Notes under the pieces: model-generated
What the model saw: the letters and a program-made list of their open reading frames with translations, nothing else
Told to the model about the DNA's origin: nothing
Databases searched by the model: none
Source: Endobacter medicaginis
GTDB lineage: Bacteria > Pseudomonadota > Alphaproteobacteria > Acetobacterales > Acetobacteraceae
NCBI RefSeq assembly: GCF_014192375.1
Contig: NZ_JACHXV010000001.1
Span: forward strand, 62,001 to 126,000
Reading direction: 5' to 3'
DNA: 64,000 nucleotides
In this document: positions 38,022 through 46,290 of the stretch, piece by piece
Position numbering within the stretch: position 1 is the first letter of the stretch
How the letters are laid out: every line of letters starts with the position of its first letter
Translations under genes and position numbers: made by a program

Positions 38022-39017
38022 TCAGCCGAGCAGGGCCTTCACCGCGTCGCGCTCGCCGCGCAGCTCGTCGGCCGTGGCATCCATCAGCCGGCGCGAGAAA
38101 TCGTCGACGGGCAGGTTCGGCACGATGGTGTAGGTGCCGCCCGAGCAGGTGACCGGAAAGCCGTAGATCAGCCCGGCATCGATGCCGTACGAGCCGTCCG
38201 ACGGAATGCCCATCGACACCCAGTCGCCGTCCGCGGTGCCGAGCGCCCAGTTGCGCATGTGGTCGATCGCGGCCGAGGCGGCGGAGGCGGCCGAGGATGC
38301 GCCGCGCGCCTTGATGATCGCGGCACCACGCTGCTGCACGGTCGGGATGAAGGTGGTCTCGTACCAGTCGCGGCCGATCTTCTGGGCCGCCGGCGTGCCG
38401 TCGATGGTCGCCTGGGAGATGTCGGGATACTGGGTGGCCGAATGGTTGCCCCAGATGGTGACCTTCTTCACCCCGGTCGAATGCGTGTCCGTCTGCTCGG
38501 CCAGCAGGCTGAGCGCGCGGTTGTGGTCGAGCCGCATCATCGCGGTGAAGCAGCGCGGATCGAGATCCGGCGCATTGGCCTGGGCGATCAGCGCGTTGGT
38601 ATTGGCCGGATTGCCGACCACCAGCACCTTCACGTCGCGCTTGGCGTGCTTGTTCAGCGCCCGGCCCTGCGGACCGAAGATCGCGCCGTTGGCCTCCAGC
38701 AGGTCCTTGCGCTCCATGCCCGGCCCACGCGGCCGCGCACCGACCAGCAGCGCGAAATCGACGTCGCTGAACGCCACGTTCGGATCGTCGGTGGTCACCA
38801 CGCCGGCGAGCAGCGGGAAGGCGCAGTCGTTGAGCTCCATCACCACGCCCTGGGCGGCCGGCAGGGCCGGGGTGATCTCCAGCAGATGCAGGATCACCGG
38901 CTGGTCGGGACCAAGCATGTCGCCGGCGGCGATGCGGAACAGCAGGGCGTAGCCGATCTGGCCGGCCGCCCCGGTGACGGCGACGCGGACGGGAGGCTTG
39001 AGCGTGGAAGCTGACAC
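38022..39017 (-). CDS. mdh: Malate dehydrogenase
   Basis: 331 residues. The NAD site [21 protein letters not shown], the loop [22 protein letters not shown] and catalytic [12 protein letters not shown] identify the NAD-dependent enzyme. It interconverts malate and oxaloacetate in the TCA cycle. The length and [11 protein letters not shown] motif are of the ~330-residue MDH class rather than the LDH-like ~320-residue class common in other alphaproteobacteria (family knowledge). The GTG at 39017 is preceded by GAGGATC and fits the family start; an upstream extension is not conserved. Confidence 0.94.
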   Translation of the reverse strand: MSASTLKPPVRVAVTGAAGQIGYALLFRIAAGDMLGPDQPVILHLLEITPALPAAQGVVMELNDCAFPLLAGVVTTDDPNVAFSDVDFALLVGARPRGPGMERKDLLEANGAIFGPQGRALNKHAKRDVKVLVVGNPANTNALIAQANAPDLDPRCFTAMMRLDHNRALSLLAEQTDTHSTGVKKVTIWGNHSATQYPDISQATIDGTPAAQKIGRDWYETTFIPTVQQRGAAIIKARGASSAASAASAAIDHMRNWALGTADGDWVSMGIPSDGSYGIDAGLIYGFPVTCSGGTYTIVPNLPVDDFSRRLMDATADELRGERDAVKALLG

Positions 39018-39198
39018 GATGACGATCCTCGTTGTTGACGGCCCGGACAAGGCGTTTGCGGTGCGCACTCTCCGCCCGCGCGCGAGGATCGTCAACCAAG
39101 TGAACCATCGCCCTGGCCGTCCGGCGCATCCCCTCGCCTGACGCATACGTCAATGCTAGGGTCGGGAGCGAAGAAGAATGGCGCAGCGGAGGCGTGGG

Positions 39199-39987
39199 AT
39201 GATGTCCGGGACGAACGTGAAGCCGGCGACGGCGACCGACGAGGTGGTGGTCGCCCGCGAGGGCGCGGTGATGGTGCTCACCCTGAACCGCCCGGCGGCG
39301 AAGAACGCGCTCACCGCGCCGATGTACGAGCGCCTGACCGGGGCGCTGGCCGAGGCCTCGGCCGATGCCGCCATCCGCGCGGTGCTGATCGAGGGCAGCG
39401 GCGGGGCGTTTTCCGCCGGCAACGACATCAACGATTTCGTCCGGCGCGCCAGCGCCGGCGGCCAGGGCCCGGTCGAGGTGCTGGACTTCCTGCGCGCGCT
39501 GGTGACATTCGAAAAGCCGGTGATCGCCGCCGTCGGCGGCGTCGCGGTCGGCATCGGCACCACGCTGTTGCTGCACTGCGACCTCGCCTATGCGGTCCCC
39601 GAGGCGGTGTTCTCCACCCCGTTCGTGCGCCTCGGCCTGGTGCCGGAGGCCGCCTCGTCGCTGCTGCTCGCGCAGCGCATCGGCCCGGCCCGCGCCAGTG
39701 CGATGCTGCTCGGCGCGGAGAGCCTGTCGGCGCAGGCGGCGGAGGCGGCCGGTCTGGTCAACGAGGTGGTCCCGGCCGAGGCCCTCGCCGCCCATGCCCG
39801 GGCCAAGGCGGCCGCGATCGCCGCCTTTCCGTCCCAGGCGGTGGCGGCCTCGCGCCGGCTGATGCGCGGCGACCTCGCGCCGGTTCTCGCCCGGATCGAC
39901 GAGGAGGCGGCGATCTTTGCCCGGGCCATGGCCTCGCCCGAGGCGCGCGAGGCCTTCGCCGCCTTCCTCGGCCGCAAACGGGGCTGA
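39199..39987 (+). CDS. Enoyl-CoA hydratase/isomerase family protein
   Basis: 262 residues (start at ATG 39199, GGAGG six bases upstream; 39178 is an in-frame alternative). The crotonase-fold oxyanion holes are AFSAGNDINDF (~68-78) and GGVAVGIGTTLLLHCDLAYA, with the catalytic-acid region VRLGLVPEAASSLLL. It could hydrate enoyl-CoA in fatty-acid oxidation or process another acyl-CoA. The gene is alone and gives no substrate clue. Confidence 0.85.
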   Translation: MMSGTNVKPATATDEVVVAREGAVMVLTLNRPAAKNALTAPMYERLTGALAEASADAAIRAVLIEGSGGAFSAGNDINDFVRRASAGGQGPVEVLDFLRALVTFEKPVIAAVGGVAVGIGTTLLLHCDLAYAVPEAVFSTPFVRLGLVPEAASSLLLAQRIGPARASAMLLGAESLSAQAAEAAGLVNEVVPAEALAAHARAKAAAIAAFPSQAVAASRRLMRGDLAPVLARIDEEAAIFARAMASPEAREAFAAFLGRKRG

Positions 39988-40084
39988 GGCAGGCGGTCCG
40001 GCCGGGTGCGCACGATTGCCGCTTCCGAAACGAGGCCGAACTGCGTAGCGTGGCGCCTCTCCCCATCCGCGAGGCGGTGCTGCG

Positions 40085-41101
40085 ATGACAGGGCCTGAGC
40101 CGTCGACCGATCCTGCCCGGCCCCCGGAGGGTGCGATGCTGATCGCCCGGCAGCGCCGGCGCCTGCTGGTCTGGCGCATCGCGGCGATCGCCGCCTTCGT
40201 GCTCGCCCTCGTCGCCGTGCTGCCGCGCCCCGGCCGCGTCGGCGCCATGCACACCCAGGCACCGCATCTGGTGCGGCTGAAGCTCACCGGCCTGATCACA
40301 GACAATACCGACCGCATCGCCGCCATTGACGCCGCGGCGAAGGATGCCTCGGTCAAGGCCATGCTGCTGACCATCGACAGCCCCGGCGGCACCGTCGGCG
40401 GCGGCATGGCGCTGCACGACGCGCTGGCCCGCTTCGCCGCGGCCAAGCCGCTGGTCGCGGTGATGGGCGATGTCGCCGCCTCCGCCGCCTATATGGATGC
40501 AGCTCCCAGCGCGCGCATCTTCGCTTCCCCCGGCACGCTGACCGGCTCGATCGGCGTGCTGATGCAGTCGCCGGATTTCTCCGGCCTGCTCGGCAAGCTC
40601 GGCATCAATGTCGACATGCTGGTCTCCGGCCCGCTCAAGGGCCAGCCCAGCGGCGTGCAGCCGCTCAGCCCCGCCGGCCGCGCGATGCTCCAGGGCATCG
40701 TCGACGACTACGACACCCAGTTCGTCGAGATGGTCGCCGCCGGCCGCCATCTGCCGGTCGACCGCGTGCGCGCGCTGGCCGACGGGCGTCCCTACACCGG
40801 CCGCCAGGCGCTGGCCGCCGGGCTGATCGACCAGATCGGCGACGAGCACGCCGCCCGCGACTGGCTCGCCGCCCAACGCCACGTGCCCGCCACGCTCGAC
40901 ATCATCGCGCTGCCGAAGTCGCACCGCGCTGCCTCGCGCCGCACGCTGCTGCTGCGCCTGCTGCGCGAGGACGATGACGGCAATGACGCCGATTCCGCCT
41001 CGCTGGGCGCGATGCTGTGGCGCACGGCACTGCCGCCGGCGCTGCGCGAGGCGATCGACGCGCGCCTGCTCAGCGGTCCGGTGGCCCTGTGGCAACCCTG
41101 A
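40085..41101 (+). CDS. S49 signal peptide peptidase (SppA-like)
   Basis: 338 residues. A 35-residue cytoplasmic start is followed by a single membrane segment (IAAIAAFVLALVAVLP). The periplasmic S49 domain has DSPGGTVGGGMAL, nucleophile Ser in GDVAASAAYM and general-base Lys in SGPLKGQPSG. It degrades cleaved signal peptides at the membrane. The short, single-domain length (not the double-domain SppA of E. coli) is typical of alphaproteobacterial SppA. It is followed 48 bases later by ihfB. Confidence 0.9.
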   Translation: MTGPEPSTDPARPPEGAMLIARQRRRLLVWRIAAIAAFVLALVAVLPRPGRVGAMHTQAPHLVRLKLTGLITDNTDRIAAIDAAAKDASVKAMLLTIDSPGGTVGGGMALHDALARFAAAKPLVAVMGDVAASAAYMDAAPSARIFASPGTLTGSIGVLMQSPDFSGLLGKLGINVDMLVSGPLKGQPSGVQPLSPAGRAMLQGIVDDYDTQFVEMVAAGRHLPVDRVRALADGRPYTGRQALAAGLIDQIGDEHAARDWLAAQRHVPATLDIIALPKSHRAASRRTLLLRLLREDDDGNDADSASLGAMLWRTALPPALREAIDARLLSGPVALWQP

Positions 41102-41149
41102 GAGCCCGCCTATGAGCGGCGCCTGCTTCCCCGACCGACAGGAGAGACG

Positions 41150-41494
41150 ATGACCCGTTCGGAGCTGATCGCCGAGCTCGTCGCTGCCAACCCGCATCTC
41201 CAGGGCCGTGACGTCGAGCTGATCGTCTCGACCGTGTTCGACGAGATCTCCGGCGCGCTCGCGCGCGGCGAGCGGGTCGAGTTGCGGGGCTTCGGCGCCT
41301 TCACCGTCAAGAAGCGCGACGCCCGCACGGGGCGCAATCCGCGCACCGGCGAGTCGGTCAGTGTCGAGGAGAAGGTGGTGCCGTTCTTCAAGGCCGGCAA
41401 GGAACTGCGCGAGCGCATCAATCTCGGCGGCCAGTCCCGCGCGCGCCGCCCCGCGCGCCCGTCCGCGGCGCGGCTGACCCTGCTGCCGGACTGA
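41150..41494 (+). CDS. ihfB: Integration host factor subunit beta
   Basis: 114 residues. The DNABII fold starts [22 protein letters not shown], with the DNA-inserting arm [15 protein letters not shown] and [13 protein letters not shown]. Pairs with IHF-alpha to bend DNA. The basic C-terminal extension after ~residue 92 ([10 protein letters not shown]) is longer than in E. coli. The ATG at 41150 has AGGAGAG upstream. Confidence 0.93.
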   Translation: MTRSELIAELVAANPHLQGRDVELIVSTVFDEISGALARGERVELRGFGAFTVKKRDARTGRNPRTGESVSVEEKVVPFFKAGKELRERINLGGQSRARRPARPSAARLTLLPD

Positions 41495-41514
41495 GCTTTC
41501 CCGGTCTCGGGTTC

Positions 41515-41838
41515 TCAGGCTTTCAGCCGGCGCCCGCCGCAGGCGACCGGTTCACGGGAACGGATGAAATACACCGCGTGCCTGGCCGGTGCGAACAGAC
41601 CCGAGGCCAGGACATCGCGATGCCGGCGCACCGGCTGCGCGTCTGCCGACAGCAGACAGGCCGATATCGGGCGGCCTATCGGCATCGCGCCCGCGGTCCA
41701 TGCCGCCGGCCGATCGAGGCCGGACAGTCCCGCGATGCAGGCGCCCAGCAGCAGGCCGCCGGCGATCCTCGACAGCAGCGCCCGCCGAACCCGTGTCCGA
41801 AACCGCATCCGATGCCTCCGCGCCCGCGCTTCCGGCAT
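41515..41838 (-). CDS. Possible small exported protein
   Basis: Up to 107 residues. A basic start (RFRTRVRRALLSR) leads into a hydrophobic stretch IAGGLLLGACIAGLSG that could be a signal or lipoprotein-like segment. The rest shows no recognisable domain. A Met at codon 11 (41808) gives a shorter version. It could equally be a chance frame in a GC-rich gap. Kept with low confidence because of the clear hydrophobic segment and its convergence with ihfB. Confidence 0.35.
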   Translation of the reverse strand: MPEARARRHRMRFRTRVRRALLSRIAGGLLLGACIAGLSGLDRPAAWTAGAMPIGRPISACLLSADAQPVRRHRDVLASGLFAPARHAVYFIRSREPVACGGRRLKA

Positions 41839-42070
41839 CAGCGCCGGCTGACCGAGACCTAGCCCAGCGCATCGAACAAAACAAGAACATTAGCGCTTTC
41901 CCAATTTTCCGGGCGCAGGGCCACGGGCTGCAGCAGACGCTCGGGATCGGTCGGACCCGGCTTGTGGGAGGCGATTGGCCACTGTGCGGCGGCCGGCTGC
42001 CGATATACAAGCGAGACGCACCCACCCTGCGCCGGGTGCATGTCTGACCGATCTGCCTCCGAGAGGGGAT

Positions 42071-42349
42071 ATGCCTGCGATGTTCGGCCGCCGTCCCACG
42101 TCATCCGCCCCCCGTCCCGCCGACCGTCCCGGGGTGCCGGCGACGCCCGTCCGCAGCCAGACCCCCGGACAGCTCGCCTACGAGGCGCGCCGTGCCGCCC
42201 GTGCGGGGATGAGTGTCGAGAAATGGCGCGAGGCCCGCATCCGCGCGCAGGCCGAGGCGCAGGCGGCGATCGAGGCCGCGCGTCCGCGTCCGCAACGCCC
42301 GCCCTCGCTGTTCCGTCGCCTGCTCGACCGCGCGCACAAGCCGCTCTGA
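42071..42349 (+). CDS. Small basic conserved-looking protein
   Basis: 92 residues from ATG 42071 (or MFGRRPT at 42080). GAGAGGGG lies just upstream. The core QLAYEARRAARAGMSVEKWREARIRAQAEAQAAIEAARPR is charged and helical. No family is named. It is placed 39 bases before the manC GTG start, so it is probably cotranscribed with manC. The 232 bases before it hold no other convincing gene. Confidence 0.55.
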   Translation: MPAMFGRRPTSSAPRPADRPGVPATPVRSQTPGQLAYEARRAARAGMSVEKWREARIRAQAEAQAAIEAARPRPQRPPSLFRRLLDRAHKPL

Positions 42350-42388
42350 TCCGTCCCGCCGCGTCGGCGGCGCCCATTCGAAAGGTCC

Positions 42389-43921
42389 GTGAACGTGCTT
42401 GTGCATTCCGCCCCGCCCGCTGTGGGCACCCATGCGACCGCCACCCCGGTCGAGCCGCCGGCCGCCGACGCGCGCACCGCCGAGCCGGTGGTGCAGGCGG
42501 GTGCCGCCCCGATCGTGCCGGTGATCCTGTCGGGCGGCTCGGGCTCGCGGTTGTGGCCGGTCTCGCGCGCCTCGTTCCCCAAGCAGCTCTGGCCGCTGAT
42601 TTCCGCGCACACCATGCTCCAGGAAACCGCGCTGCGGGCGATCGGCGCCGAGTTCGCGCCCCCCGTGGTGGTCTGCAACGAGGAGCACCGTTTCCTGATC
42701 GCCGAGCAGCTGCGCGAGGCCGGGATCGACGCGCCGCGCATCGTGCTGGAGCCGGTCGGCCGCAACTCCGCCCCGGCCCTCGCCGCCGCGGCGCTGATCG
42801 TCGCCGAGACCAGCCCGGATGCGGTGCTGTGGATGATGGCCGCCGATTCCGCCATCGCCGACACTGCTGCCCTGCGCACCGCGCTCGATCAGGCCGTCGC
42901 CGCCGCGCGGGCCGGCCGGGTGGTGACCTTCGGCATGAAGCCGACCCGGCCGGAGACCGGCTATGGCTATATCGAGCAGGGCGACGGGCTGCCCGACCTG
43001 ACCGGCGTGCATGATCTGACCGCCTTCGTCGAGAAGCCGGATGCCGCCCGCGCCGCGATCCTCGCCTCCGATGGCCGCCATCTGTGGAATTCCGGCATGT
43101 ATGTGCTGACCGCGCGCACCGCGCTCGCCGAGTTCGAGGCGCATGCGCCGGCGGTGCTCGATGCGGTGCGGGCCTCGGTCGCCGGACGCGCGCAGGATCT
43201 CGACTTCATCCGCCTCGAGCCGAAGAGCTTCGCCACCGCCCCGGACATCAGCATCGACTACGCCATTGCCGAGCGCACCCATCACGCCGCCGTGGTGCCG
43301 GCCGATCTCGGCTGGTCGGATGTCGGAAGCTGGGATGCGCTGTGGGACATCTCCGACAAGGATGCCCAGGGCAATGTCGCGGTGGGTGACGTGGTGCTGG
43401 CCAGCGCGGAGAACTGCTACGTGCGCTCCGACGGCATCGTCACCGCGGTGAGCGGCCTGTCGGATGCGATCGTGGTGGTCACCGGCGATGCGGTTCTGGT
43501 CACCCATCGCGACCATGCGCAGGACGTCAAGAAGGTGGTGGAGCAGCTGCGCGCCAGCGGCCGCCAGGAGGCGGTGTCGCATCGGCGCTCCTACCGTCCG
43601 TGGGGGTTCTACGAGAGCCTGATCGAGGGTGACCGCTTCGAGGTCAAGCGCGTGCACATCATGCCGGGCGAACGGCTGTCGTTCCACAAGCACTTCCACC
43701 GCGCCGAGCACTGGGTGGTGGTCGCCGGTACCGCCGAGGTGACCCGCGAGACCGAACGCCTGCTGCTGCGCGAGAACGAAGGCCTGTACATGCCGCTCGG
43801 TGTCGCGCATCGCGTCGCCAATCCCGGCCGCATCCCACTGACCCTGATCGAGGTTCGCACCGGCTCCTATTTCGGCGAGGACGACATCGTCCGTCTCGAG
43901 GACGATTACGGCCGCATCTGA
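42389..43921 (+). CDS. manC: Mannose-1-phosphate guanylyltransferase / mannose-6-phosphate isomerase
   Basis: 510 residues, GTG start with AAAGG upstream. The nucleotidyltransferase domain (residues ~40-320) begins VPVILSGGSGSRLWPVSRASFPKQLWPL and has FVEKPDAA and WNSGMYVLTA. The C-terminal cupin-type isomerase domain (~390-500) has RPWGFYESLIEGDRFEVKRV and SFHKHFHRAEHWVVVAGTAEVT with metal-binding histidines. It makes GDP-mannose for exopolysaccharide or LPS. The N-terminal 40 residues are Pro/Ala-rich and unusual. Confidence 0.94.
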   Translation: MNVLVHSAPPAVGTHATATPVEPPAADARTAEPVVQAGAAPIVPVILSGGSGSRLWPVSRASFPKQLWPLISAHTMLQETALRAIGAEFAPPVVVCNEEHRFLIAEQLREAGIDAPRIVLEPVGRNSAPALAAAALIVAETSPDAVLWMMAADSAIADTAALRTALDQAVAAARAGRVVTFGMKPTRPETGYGYIEQGDGLPDLTGVHDLTAFVEKPDAARAAILASDGRHLWNSGMYVLTARTALAEFEAHAPAVLDAVRASVAGRAQDLDFIRLEPKSFATAPDISIDYAIAERTHHAAVVPADLGWSDVGSWDALWDISDKDAQGNVAVGDVVLASAENCYVRSDGIVTAVSGLSDAIVVVTGDAVLVTHRDHAQDVKKVVEQLRASGRQEAVSHRRSYRPWGFYESLIEGDRFEVKRVHIMPGERLSFHKHFHRAEHWVVVAGTAEVTRETERLLLRENEGLYMPLGVAHRVANPGRIPLTLIEVRTGSYFGEDDIVRLEDDYGRI

Positions 43922-43939
43922 GCCCGGTGCCGGCCGCGT

Positions 43940-44092
43940 TCAGAAGCTCAGCACCCGGTGCCTGAACGAGAACCCACCACTGGTGTCGGCGCCGCCGTTG
44001 CGGTTTGGTGCCGAGCACCCGGCCAGCAACATGATTGCGGCAAGCATCAGCCAGGCTTTCGGCGACGCTGAGCGGGAGAGAGATCGGTTCAT
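43940..44092 (-). CDS. 50-residue lipoprotein (short)
   Basis: A 50-codon gene too short for routine ORF calling. It begins MNRSLSRSASPKAWLMLAA, continues to MLLAGC (lipobox, Cys at 26) and ends in a short tail SAPNRNGGADTSGG and FSFRHRVLSF. The signal and lipobox are strong, so it is probably a real entericidin-like or other tiny lipoprotein. It sits between manC and the intron-containing tRNA-Arg. Its function is unknown. Confidence 0.6.
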   Translation of the reverse strand: MNRSLSRSASPKAWLMLAAIMLLAGCSAPNRNGGADTSGGFSFRHRVLSF

Positions 44093-44143
44093 CGGCGTTG
44101 CATAACCGTAACGCCGATATGGACCAAGTCTCGGGACAGGAAA

Positions 44144-44463
44144 TGTCCGCGGCGGGATTCGAACCCACGGCCCCAGGATTCAATCCACTTCGGCTTTCGC
44201 CGCCGCAGGGCCGGCTGGCCCTGCGTTCGTGGTCTGGACTGTCCCTTCGCCATAGCCACGAATGGCCTTAGGCGCCGCCCTACCAGTCTCTACACCTTCC
44301 GCGCCCTTTCGGGATCGCGGCTTGGCTCGGGATCGGCACGAGGACCTCGCGGCCCCCAGAGCGTTCCCCGAATTTAAGCGGATCCACCGCGTGGTTTCCC
44401 CTCGCGGCGCCCAATTCACGTCAACCAGGAATCCTGTGCTCTATCCTGCTGAGCTACGCGGAC
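44144..44463 (-). tRNA. tRNA-Arg (anticodon CCT), interrupted by a group I intron
   Basis: Minus strand, 320 bases. The 5' exon (44463-44427) begins GTCCGCGTAGCTCAGCAGG and ends at the anticodon in CAGGATTCCT. The 3' exon (44180-44144) resumes AATCCTGGGGCC and carries GGTTCGAATCCC and the acceptor CGCGGAC plus A. Joined, the anticodon stem CAGGA/TCCTG closes TTCCTAA (anticodon CCT). The intron interrupts after the third anticodon base. Unlike the other two tRNAs here, CCA is not encoded. Confidence 0.95.
44181..44426 (-). ncRNA. Group I self-splicing intron (IC3-like) in tRNA-Arg
   Basis: 246 bases. The 5' exon ends in U (CCT) and the intron ends in G, as group I splicing requires. Visible core: an internal guide GGG (intron nt 15-17) that can pair the exon CCU with a U-G at the splice site; P2 stem CCGCG/CGCGG around AGGGGAAACCA; TTAAATTCGG; CCGAGCCAAGC; GAAGGTGTAGAGACTG; and P7 GACTG/CAGTC in ACAGTCCAGA. 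These blocks match the Azoarcus tRNA-Ile intron of class IC3 (family knowledge). No homing endonuclease ORF is present. Confidence 0.93.
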
Positions 44464-44503
44464 ACACCGGCCGTTCCATACAGCCCGCCACCACGCCTGT
44501 CCA

Positions 44504-46168
44504 TCACGAGGCGTCGGTCATCGCAGCCACGGGGGCGGTGAAGCTCGCGGTCAGGCCCTCCGGCGCATAGTCTAGCTTGCCGCCGCCGATGCCGACCAGC
44601 CCGGCCCGGATCAGGCGCGAGCCGAAGCCGTTGTACTGCGGCGCACGCGCCGGCGGGCCGCCGCGCTCGCGCCAGCCAAGCACGAACACCGGATCGCCAT
44701 CGTCGGGGCGCTCGATGTGCCAGACCACCGAAACCTGCCCGGTCGGCACCGACAACGCCCCGTATTTGCAGGCGTTGGTGCCGAGCTCGTGCAGCAGCAG
44801 CGAGGTCGACAGCGTCGCGCGCGGCGACAGCATCATCTCCGGCCCGGCGATCTCGAAGCGCCCGTCCATCCCGTGCAGCGCCAGCGATGCTTCCACCAGC
44901 GGCCGGATTGGTGCGGACGACCAGCTCTCCTGAAGCAGCACCTCGTGCGCCTTGCCAAGTGCCTGCAATCGCCGCATCAGCCGATCCAGGGCGCCGCGAT
45001 CGTCGAGCCCGCGCAGGGTCTGCGCCGCCAGCGCCTGCACCACCGACAGGGTATTCTTCATCCGGTGCTCGAGCTCGCGCGCCAGCAGTTCGCGCTTGGC
45101 CAGCGCGGCCCGCTTGGCCAGCGAGACCGACAGCCGGTCGGCGACCGACTGCACGAACAGTATCTCCGCCCGCGACCAGTCGCGCGGGCCATCGCACTGC
45201 ACAAACAGCACGCCTTCCAGCGGCTCCTGCTCGCGCAGGCCGATCGCGATCTGCGCACCGCCCGCCTCCGGCGCGGCATTGCGCCGCACGCTGATGCGTC
45301 CCGGCCGCAGGCCGCCCGCGCCCCGCAGCGCACAGAGCTTATGCCGCCCGACCAGGCTTTGCAGGCCCGGCCGTACCCAGTCGGCGATGATGTCGAGATG
45401 GTCGGCGCCGACAGGGCGCAGCCCGACCCCGGCGCGCGCCGTCCCGAGCGTCTCGACCAGCAGTCGGCTGGCGGCGGTGATGGAGGCCTCGCGCGACCCG
45501 CTCGCGTGCAGCGCATCGCCGATCGCGATCAGCGCCTCCTGACGCCGTTCCGAGCTGCGTCGTTCGTCGATCTCCGCCTCGCTGGCCCGCAGGCGTTCAC
45601 GCAGCACCAGAGAGTCGCGGCGCGCACCCAGCACGGCACGGCTGCGGCGCAGCAGCACGCGCCGCATCTCCAGCAGCCCCATCACCTGCCGCGCCAGCCG
45701 GACCAGATCCTCCGCCTGGTCGGCGGAGAGCCCGCTGGGCCGAGGCTGGCGGTCGATGACGCAGATCGTTCCCAGCACCTGCCCGGCCGGGGTGATCAGC
45801 GGCGCGCCGGCATAGAAGCGGACCGCCGGTTCCTCGACCACCAGCGGATTGGTGCAGGTGCGCGGGTCCGCGGCGAGATCCTCGATCACCAGCAACTCGC
45901 CGCGCGCCACCGCATGCACGCAGACCGAGTGGCCCAGATCGGTCTCGGGCAGGGCGAAATTGTGCCGCTGCCGCGCCTTGAACCATTGCCGGTCACGGTC
46001 GACGAAGCTGATCAGCCCGATCGGCGCGGCGCAGAGATGGCAGGCGAGGGTCACGAGGTCGTCGAATTCCGCCTCGGGCACGGTATCGAGGATGTCGTAC
46101 TCGTCGAGGGCCGCCAGCCGATCCGGATCGCGCGCCACCTCGGGCGCAGGGGTCATGCCGAAAGGCAT
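44504..46168 (-). CDS. HWE-family histidine kinase with GAF domains
   Basis: 554 residues. The first GAF domain spans residues ~15-165 (LAALDEYDILDTVPEAEFDDL and GAPLITPAGQVLGTICVID), with a second GAF-like region (~215-345). The HWE kinase core has the phosphoacceptor LARELEHRMKNTLSVVQALA, N-box HELGTNACKYGALS, and the W-x-E motif GWRERGGP. It is a soluble sensor kinase, probably responding to a small ligand or light via GAF. No response regulator gene is adjacent. The start at 46168 (or M5) was chosen for the conserved DRLAALDEYDILDT region just after it. Confidence 0.9.
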   Translation of the reverse strand: MPFGMTPAPEVARDPDRLAALDEYDILDTVPEAEFDDLVTLACHLCAAPIGLISFVDRDRQWFKARQRHNFALPETDLGHSVCVHAVARGELLVIEDLAADPRTCTNPLVVEEPAVRFYAGAPLITPAGQVLGTICVIDRQPRPSGLSADQAEDLVRLARQVMGLLEMRRVLLRRSRAVLGARRDSLVLRERLRASEAEIDERRSSERRQEALIAIGDALHASGSREASITAASRLLVETLGTARAGVGLRPVGADHLDIIADWVRPGLQSLVGRHKLCALRGAGGLRPGRISVRRNAAPEAGGAQIAIGLREQEPLEGVLFVQCDGPRDWSRAEILFVQSVADRLSVSLAKRAALAKRELLARELEHRMKNTLSVVQALAAQTLRGLDDRGALDRLMRRLQALGKAHEVLLQESWSSAPIRPLVEASLALHGMDGRFEIAGPEMMLSPRATLSTSLLLHELGTNACKYGALSVPTGQVSVVWHIERPDDGDPVFVLGWRERGGPPARAPQYNGFGSRLIRAGLVGIGGGKLDYAPEGLTASFTAPVAAMTDAS

Positions 46169-46290
46169 CGCTCGAACATGGCTGGTCCTGTCAGTGCCGC
46201 AGGTGAGATGCGCGTCGGTGTACGCAGGGGTAACGCGGCAGTCCCGCAGATGTGACAGTCGCGGGTCAAAAAATCCCCGCCGGGTGCTGC

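Noticed and set aside
41859-42377. 172-residue minus-strand frame over the small basic gene
   Set aside because: It has an Arg/Gly/Ala-rich shadow composition and overlaps a better plus-strand gene.
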